NCBI GenBank assembly: GCA_039197885.1
Contig: JBCCTY010000188.1
Coordinates: 1 to 7,969, forward strand
DNA: 7,969 nt
Source of the DNA: JBCBSZ01 sp039197885
GTDB lineage: Bacteria > Actinomycetota > Acidimicrobiia > Acidimicrobiales > Poriferisodalaceae
Reading direction: 5' to 3'
In this document: positions 5,355 to 7,969 of the stretch, one piece after another
How the letters are laid out: each line of letters opens with the position of its first letter
Position numbering within the stretch: the first letter of the stretch is position 1
Notes under the pieces: generated by a model
The model's database searches: none
What the model was told of the DNA's origin: nothing
The model's input: the letters and a program-made list of their open reading frames with translations, nothing else
Position numbers and translations under genes: made by a program

Positions 5355-5360
5355 AGCGTA
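5355..5360 (-). promoter_or_regulatory. Candidate -10 element for leaderless P450 transcript
   Basis: On the minus strand TACGCT (TANNNT) ends 6 nt before the GTG at 5348. With the usual 6-7 nt spacing, transcription would begin at the start codon itself. No good -35 is found at 16-19 bp. This fits leaderless genes, common in actinobacteria, and the lack of a Shine-Dalgarno site. Confidence 0.4.
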
Positions 5361-5362
5361 GG

Positions 5363-5388
5363 ACGGGGCGACGGGAGGCGATGGGGCG
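5363..5388. repeat. Three imperfect direct repeats in the P450/LLM divergent region
   Basis: ACGGGGCG (5363-5370), ACGGGAGGCG (5371-5380) and ATGGGGCG (5381-5388) follow one another head to tail. They lie where the -35 region of the minus-strand P450 promoter would be. GGCGAC (5367-5372) and GTCGCC (5388-5393) also form a spaced inverted repeat. A regulator site is possible, but G-rich chance similarity is also possible. Confidence 0.3.
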
Positions 5389-5407
5389 TCGCCGGTCGTG
5401 CCGGGCG

Positions 5408-5413
5408 TAGCAT
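5408..5413 (+). promoter_or_regulatory. Candidate -10 element of the LLM-SDR-MDR operon
   Basis: TAGCAT fits TANNNT. It would start transcription near 5420, giving a leader of about 25 nt with a GGAGGGGG ribosome binding site. The -35 position shows no match, so activation by a regulator or a weak promoter is possible. Confidence 0.35.
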
Positions 5414-5430
5414 CTCCCGCTCCGGGGGTC

Positions 5431-5438
5431 GGAGGGGG
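5431..5438 (+). promoter_or_regulatory. Ribosome binding site of the LLM oxidoreductase gene
   Basis: GGAGGGGG lies 6 nt before the ATG at 5445. It is a strong site and fixes this start. Confidence 0.7.
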
Positions 5439-5444
5439 CAGCAC

Positions 5445-6320
5445 ATGAAGTTCGGGCTGGCGTTCGCGAGCAGCATCGGGATCGAACACGACCAGGCGCT
5501 CGACATCTGTCGTCGGGCCGAGGCGGCGGGATTCGAGTCGCTCTGGGGTGGTGAGCACGTCATCCTGCCGAGCACCATCGAGTCGAGGTACCCCTACACC
5601 GCGGACGGCAAGATCCCCGCCGAGCCGGACACTCCGATCCCCGACCCGCTCATCTGGCTCGCGTTCGCCGCCGCGGCCGCTCCGTCGATGCGCCTCGGCA
5701 CGTGCATCCTCATCGTGCCGCAACGGAACCCGCTCGTCCTGGCCAAGGAGCTGGCGACCCTCGATCGCCTCTCGGGTGGACGGGTCGAGCTCGGTCTCGG
5801 CGTCGGGTGGCTGAGGGAGGAATTCGAGGCACTCGGCGTGCCGTGGGAGCGGCGGGGTCGCCGCAACGACGAGTACGTCGAGGCGATGCGCGCGCTGTGG
5901 GCCGGACCGCACGCGGAGTTCCATGGCGAGTTCGTCGACTTCGAGCCGGTGACCTGCAGCCCGCGGCCCGTGCAGGAGCGGATCCCGGTGCTCGTCGGGG
6001 GCGACACCGACGCCGCCATCGGCCGCGCCGTCCGCCTCGCCGACGGCTACTTCCCGGGCGAGGGTGACGCCGAGCGGCTCGGCGGGCTCATCACACGGCT
6101 GCGTCACGCCGCCGAGGACGCCGGCCGGGATCCCGACAGCATCGAGATCAACGCGATGTTCGGCAACCACATGGGGGACCCCGAGGCCGGCGTCGAGCAG
6201 CTCGTGGAGCTGGGGGTCGGGCGGGTGATGGTCCCCGCCTTCTTCTACGCCGGGCCGGGTGGCATGGACCGCCTCGCCGAGTTCGGTGACGTGATCGCAT
6301 CGACCGAGGGGGCTTCCTGA
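5445..6320 (+). CDS. LLM class flavin-dependent (probably F420) oxidoreductase
   Basis: A 291-residue TIM-barrel protein of the luciferase-like monooxygenase superfamily. It begins MKFGLAF on strand 1, then AEAAGFESLWGGEHV (25-39), MRLGTCILIVPQRNP (83-97), LAKELATLDRLSGGRVELGLGVGW (100-123) with the family-typical REEFEALG following (125-132), and IPVLVGGDTDAA further on. This pattern is that of the F420-dependent LLM proteins abundant in actinobacteria, which act as dehydrogenases, reductases or monooxygenases on varied substrates. F420 rather than FMN is inferred from the subgroup and the likely host. It heads a three-gene operon: its TGA overlaps the ATG of the SDR gene by one base. It is divergent from the P450, with 96 bp between the start codons. 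The substrate is unknown. Confidence 0.92.
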   Translation: MKFGLAFASSIGIEHDQALDICRRAEAAGFESLWGGEHVILPSTIESRYPYTADGKIPAEPDTPIPDPLIWLAFAAAAAPSMRLGTCILIVPQRNPLVLAKELATLDRLSGGRVELGLGVGWLREEFEALGVPWERRGRRNDEYVEAMRALWAGPHAEFHGEFVDFEPVTCSPRPVQERIPVLVGGDTDAAIGRAVRLADGYFPGEGDAERLGGLITRLRHAAEDAGRDPDSIEINAMFGNHMGDPEAGVEQLVELGVGRVMVPAFFYAGPGGMDRLAEFGDVIASTEGAS

Positions 6321-7069
6321 TGCAGGCATTCGATCTGACCGGCACGGTCGCCGTCGTCACCGGCGGCGGCCAGGGCATCGGCGAGGGCATCGCCAAGAAC
6401 CTCTCGGCCGCCGGGGCGTCGGTGGTCGTCGCCGCGCGCAGCACCGAGCGCATCGACCGGGTCGCGGCCGAGATCAACGACGGCGGTGGCGCTGCGCTCG
6501 CCGTGACCACCGACGTGACCGACAGCGCTGCGCTCACCGCGCTCGCCGATGCCGCCGTCGACACCTACGGCGGGCTCCACACCTGGGTCAACAACGCCGG
6601 CGGCTCCCCGGTCCGCAGTCCGCTCCGCGAGCTGAGCGACGACGACTGGGACTGGTGCCTGCGCCTCAACCTCACGGCGCTCTGGAAGGCCTCGATGATC
6701 GCCGCCGAGCGGATGACCGACGGCGGAGCCATCATCAACATCTCGTCGCCGGCCGGCGATCGCGGCGTACCGGGCAGTGGCCACTACGCCGCGGCGAAAG
6801 CCGGCGTGAACTCGCTGACCAAGACGATGTCACTCGAGCTGGCGCCCTCGATCCGCGTCAACGGCATCTCCCCGGGCTACGTGCCCACCGAGGTCATGAT
6901 GACGGCGCTCGACACCAACGTCGACGAGCTCGAGGCGATGGCGCTCAAGCGGATCCCGCTGAAGCGGCTCGGCACGCCCGACGACATGGGCACGACCGCG
7001 GTCTACCTGGCGAGCGACGCCGGGAGTTGGGTGACGGGGCAGACGATCATCGTCGCCGGCGGCAACTGA
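6320..7069 (+). CDS. Short-chain dehydrogenase/reductase (classical SDR)
   Basis: A 249-residue classical SDR. Cofactor loop TGGGQGIG (14-21), AAR at 38-40 at the end of strand 2 (Arg40 and no Asp, which suggests NADP(H)), DV at 65-66, NNAG (91-94), and the catalytic tetrad Asn117, Ser142 (or Ser143), Tyr156 and Lys160 in YAAAK. The NGISPGYVPTE segment (181-191) is the usual PG motif region, and the C-terminus ends VTGQTIIVAGGN as in FabG-like enzymes. It oxidises a secondary alcohol or reduces a ketone; the substrate is not readable. The ATG overlaps the LLM stop as TGATG, with GAGGGGG at 6306-6312 as ribosome binding site, and the stop overlaps the next ATG the same way. The context suggests it works on the product of, or the substrate for, the LLM and MDR enzymes. 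Confidence 0.94.
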   Translation: MQAFDLTGTVAVVTGGGQGIGEGIAKNLSAAGASVVVAARSTERIDRVAAEINDGGGAALAVTTDVTDSAALTALADAAVDTYGGLHTWVNNAGGSPVRSPLRELSDDDWDWCLRLNLTALWKASMIAAERMTDGGAIINISSPAGDRGVPGSGHYAAAKAGVNSLTKTMSLELAPSIRVNGISPGYVPTEVMMTALDTNVDELEAMALKRIPLKRLGTPDDMGTTAVYLASDAGSWVTGQTIIVAGGN

Positions 7070-7969
7070 TGGCCCTCACGAACACCCGATGCCTGTTCGT
7101 GAGACGGCCGGTCGGCGAGGCGACACCGGACTGCTTCTCGGTCGAGAGCGAGGAGCTCGACGAGCTGCCCGACGGCCTGGTCCGTGTCGGGGTCGAGTAC
7201 ATCTCGGTCGAGGCCGGCACCCGCACGATGTTGCAGGGCGAGGGCTTCCACCAGCAGGTGCCACTCGGGCACCCCGTCCTCGGCCTCGGCGTCGGCCGCA
7301 TCGTCGAGTCGGCCGCCGACGGATGGTCGGTCGGTGAGGCGGTCCGTGGTGGGCTCGACGCCCAGACGGTCGCGACGGTCGACCCGCGCGCCCTCGAGCG
7401 GGTCGACGACTCGGTGGGCCCGCTGAGCCTCCACCTCAGCGCGCTCGGCCTCACCACCGGCATCACGGCCTGGATCGGGATGCGGAAGGTGGCACGCCCC
7501 TCGCCGGGTGACACCTTCGTCGTCTCGGCCGCCGCCGGCGCCGTGGGCTCGGTCGTCTGTCAGATCGCGAAGCGAGACGGAGCCCGCGTCATCGGCATCG
7601 CCGGCGGGCCCGACAAGTGCAGCTACCTCACCGACGAGCTCGGCATCGATGCCGCGATCGACTACAAGGGCCACGACGTGGGCGATCGCCTCCGCGAGCT
7701 GGCCCCGGACGGGGTCGACGGCTTCTTCGACAACGTCGGCGGCCCGATCCTCGACGCCGTGCTCGACCAGCTCGCCATGCGGGCGCGGGTCACGATCTGC
7801 GGTGCGGTCTCGCAGTACGACGACATGGACAACGTGGTCGGCCCGTCGATGTACCTCCGCCTCGCCGAGCGCCAGTCGGTGATGGAGGGCTTCGCCGTCT
7901 TTCACTTCCCCGACGACATCCCCACCGCGGTCACCGAGCTCGCGGCCTGGGTCGCCGACGGCTCGTTGC
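7069..7969 (+). CDS. MDR family NADP-dependent oxidoreductase, 2-alkenal/prostaglandin reductase type (3' truncated)
   Basis: Starts at ATG 7069, overlapping the SDR stop as TGATG, and runs off the right edge after 300 codons; related proteins are about 335 residues, so some 35 are missing. The N-terminal GroES-like part has GHPVLGLGVGRIVES (67-81). TTGITAW (129-135), GDTFVVSAAAGAVGS (147-161) with the AAGAVG nucleotide loop, GGPDKC (179-184), DAAIDYK (194-200), FDNVGG (220-225) and ICGAVSQY (243-250) are the signature of the zinc-free CurA/YncB/prostaglandin-reductase branch. GGPDKC is the segment that contacts the NADPH phosphate in this branch. These enzymes reduce the C=C bond of alpha,beta-unsaturated carbonyl compounds. 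As the third gene of the operon it may reduce an enone or enal formed by the upstream oxidoreductases. Two further MDR marks of zinc enzymes, the catalytic Cys/His and structural Cys cluster, are absent. Confidence 0.92.
   Translation, partial: MALTNTRCLFVRRPVGEATPDCFSVESEELDELPDGLVRVGVEYISVEAGTRTMLQGEGFHQQVPLGHPVLGLGVGRIVESAADGWSVGEAVRGGLDAQTVATVDPRALERVDDSVGPLSLHLSALGLTTGITAWIGMRKVARPSPGDTFVVSAAAGAVGSVVCQIAKRDGARVIGIAGGPDKCSYLTDELGIDAAIDYKGHDVGDRLRELAPDGVDGFFDNVGGPILDAVLDQLAMRARVTICGAVSQYDDMDNVVGPSMYLRLAERQSVMEGFAVFHFPDDIPTAVTELAAWVADGSL

Noticed and set aside
5349..6329. Long in-frame N-terminal extension of the P450 on the minus strand (up to 736 residues in all)
   Set aside because: The extension is antisense to the well-supported LLM oxidoreductase, has no recognisable domain and no P450 features; it is open only because stop codons are rare in GC-rich DNA.
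7003..7905. 300-residue minus-strand open frame opposite the MDR gene
   Set aside because: Its composition is low-complexity (Asp, Arg, Ala, Val runs) and no motif is seen, while the plus strand encodes a complete set of MDR motifs.

Overview
This is a very GC-rich, densely coded bacterial window with almost no intergenic DNA. Gene starts are mixed ATG/GTG, genes are often joined by ATGA, GTGA or TGATG overlaps, and candidate -10 elements are of the TANNNT type. Together with an F420-type luciferase-like oxidoreductase, a soluble bacterial P450 and a PIG-L deacetylase, this points to an actinobacterium. An Acidimicrobiia-like lineage is my guess, but no marker gene here proves it.

Left part (1-1233, + strand): the 3' end of an unidentified gene with a Gly/Arg-rich tail, then a promoter and a two-gene dodecin unit. 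The first gene is a stand-alone 72-residue dodecin. The second, 5 bp downstream, is a 240-residue protein with a second dodecin-like domain fused to a universal-stress-protein-like domain. Both dodecin domains lack the flavin-stacking Trp, so a non-flavin role is likely. The fusion is the most interesting protein in the window.

Middle part (1230-4122): a minus-strand ornithine cyclodeaminase/mu-crystallin family gene is divergent from a tightly overlapping PIG-L deacetylase - azlC - azlD operon, which encodes a sugar/amide deacetylase and a two-component branched-chain amino acid exporter. The 128-bp divergent region holds two operator-like elements: a tandem GTCT-N2-AGAC pair 11 bp apart and a perfect 16-bp palindrome. 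I see no clear promoter hexamers there.

Right part (4119-7969): a minus-strand cytochrome P450, possibly leaderless, is divergent from an LLM oxidoreductase - SDR - MDR operon whose last gene runs off the window. This looks like a redox cassette for modifying or degrading a small hydrophobic or carbonyl substrate. The substrate cannot be read from the sequence.

Both convergent gene junctions (1230-1241 and 4111-4122) have the same layout: opposing TGA stop codons separated by 4 bp inside a perfect 12-bp palindrome of form CTGA-SCGS-TCAG. No rRNA, tRNA, CRISPR array, insertion sequence or phage gene was seen. No stretch over 300 bp lacks a gene.
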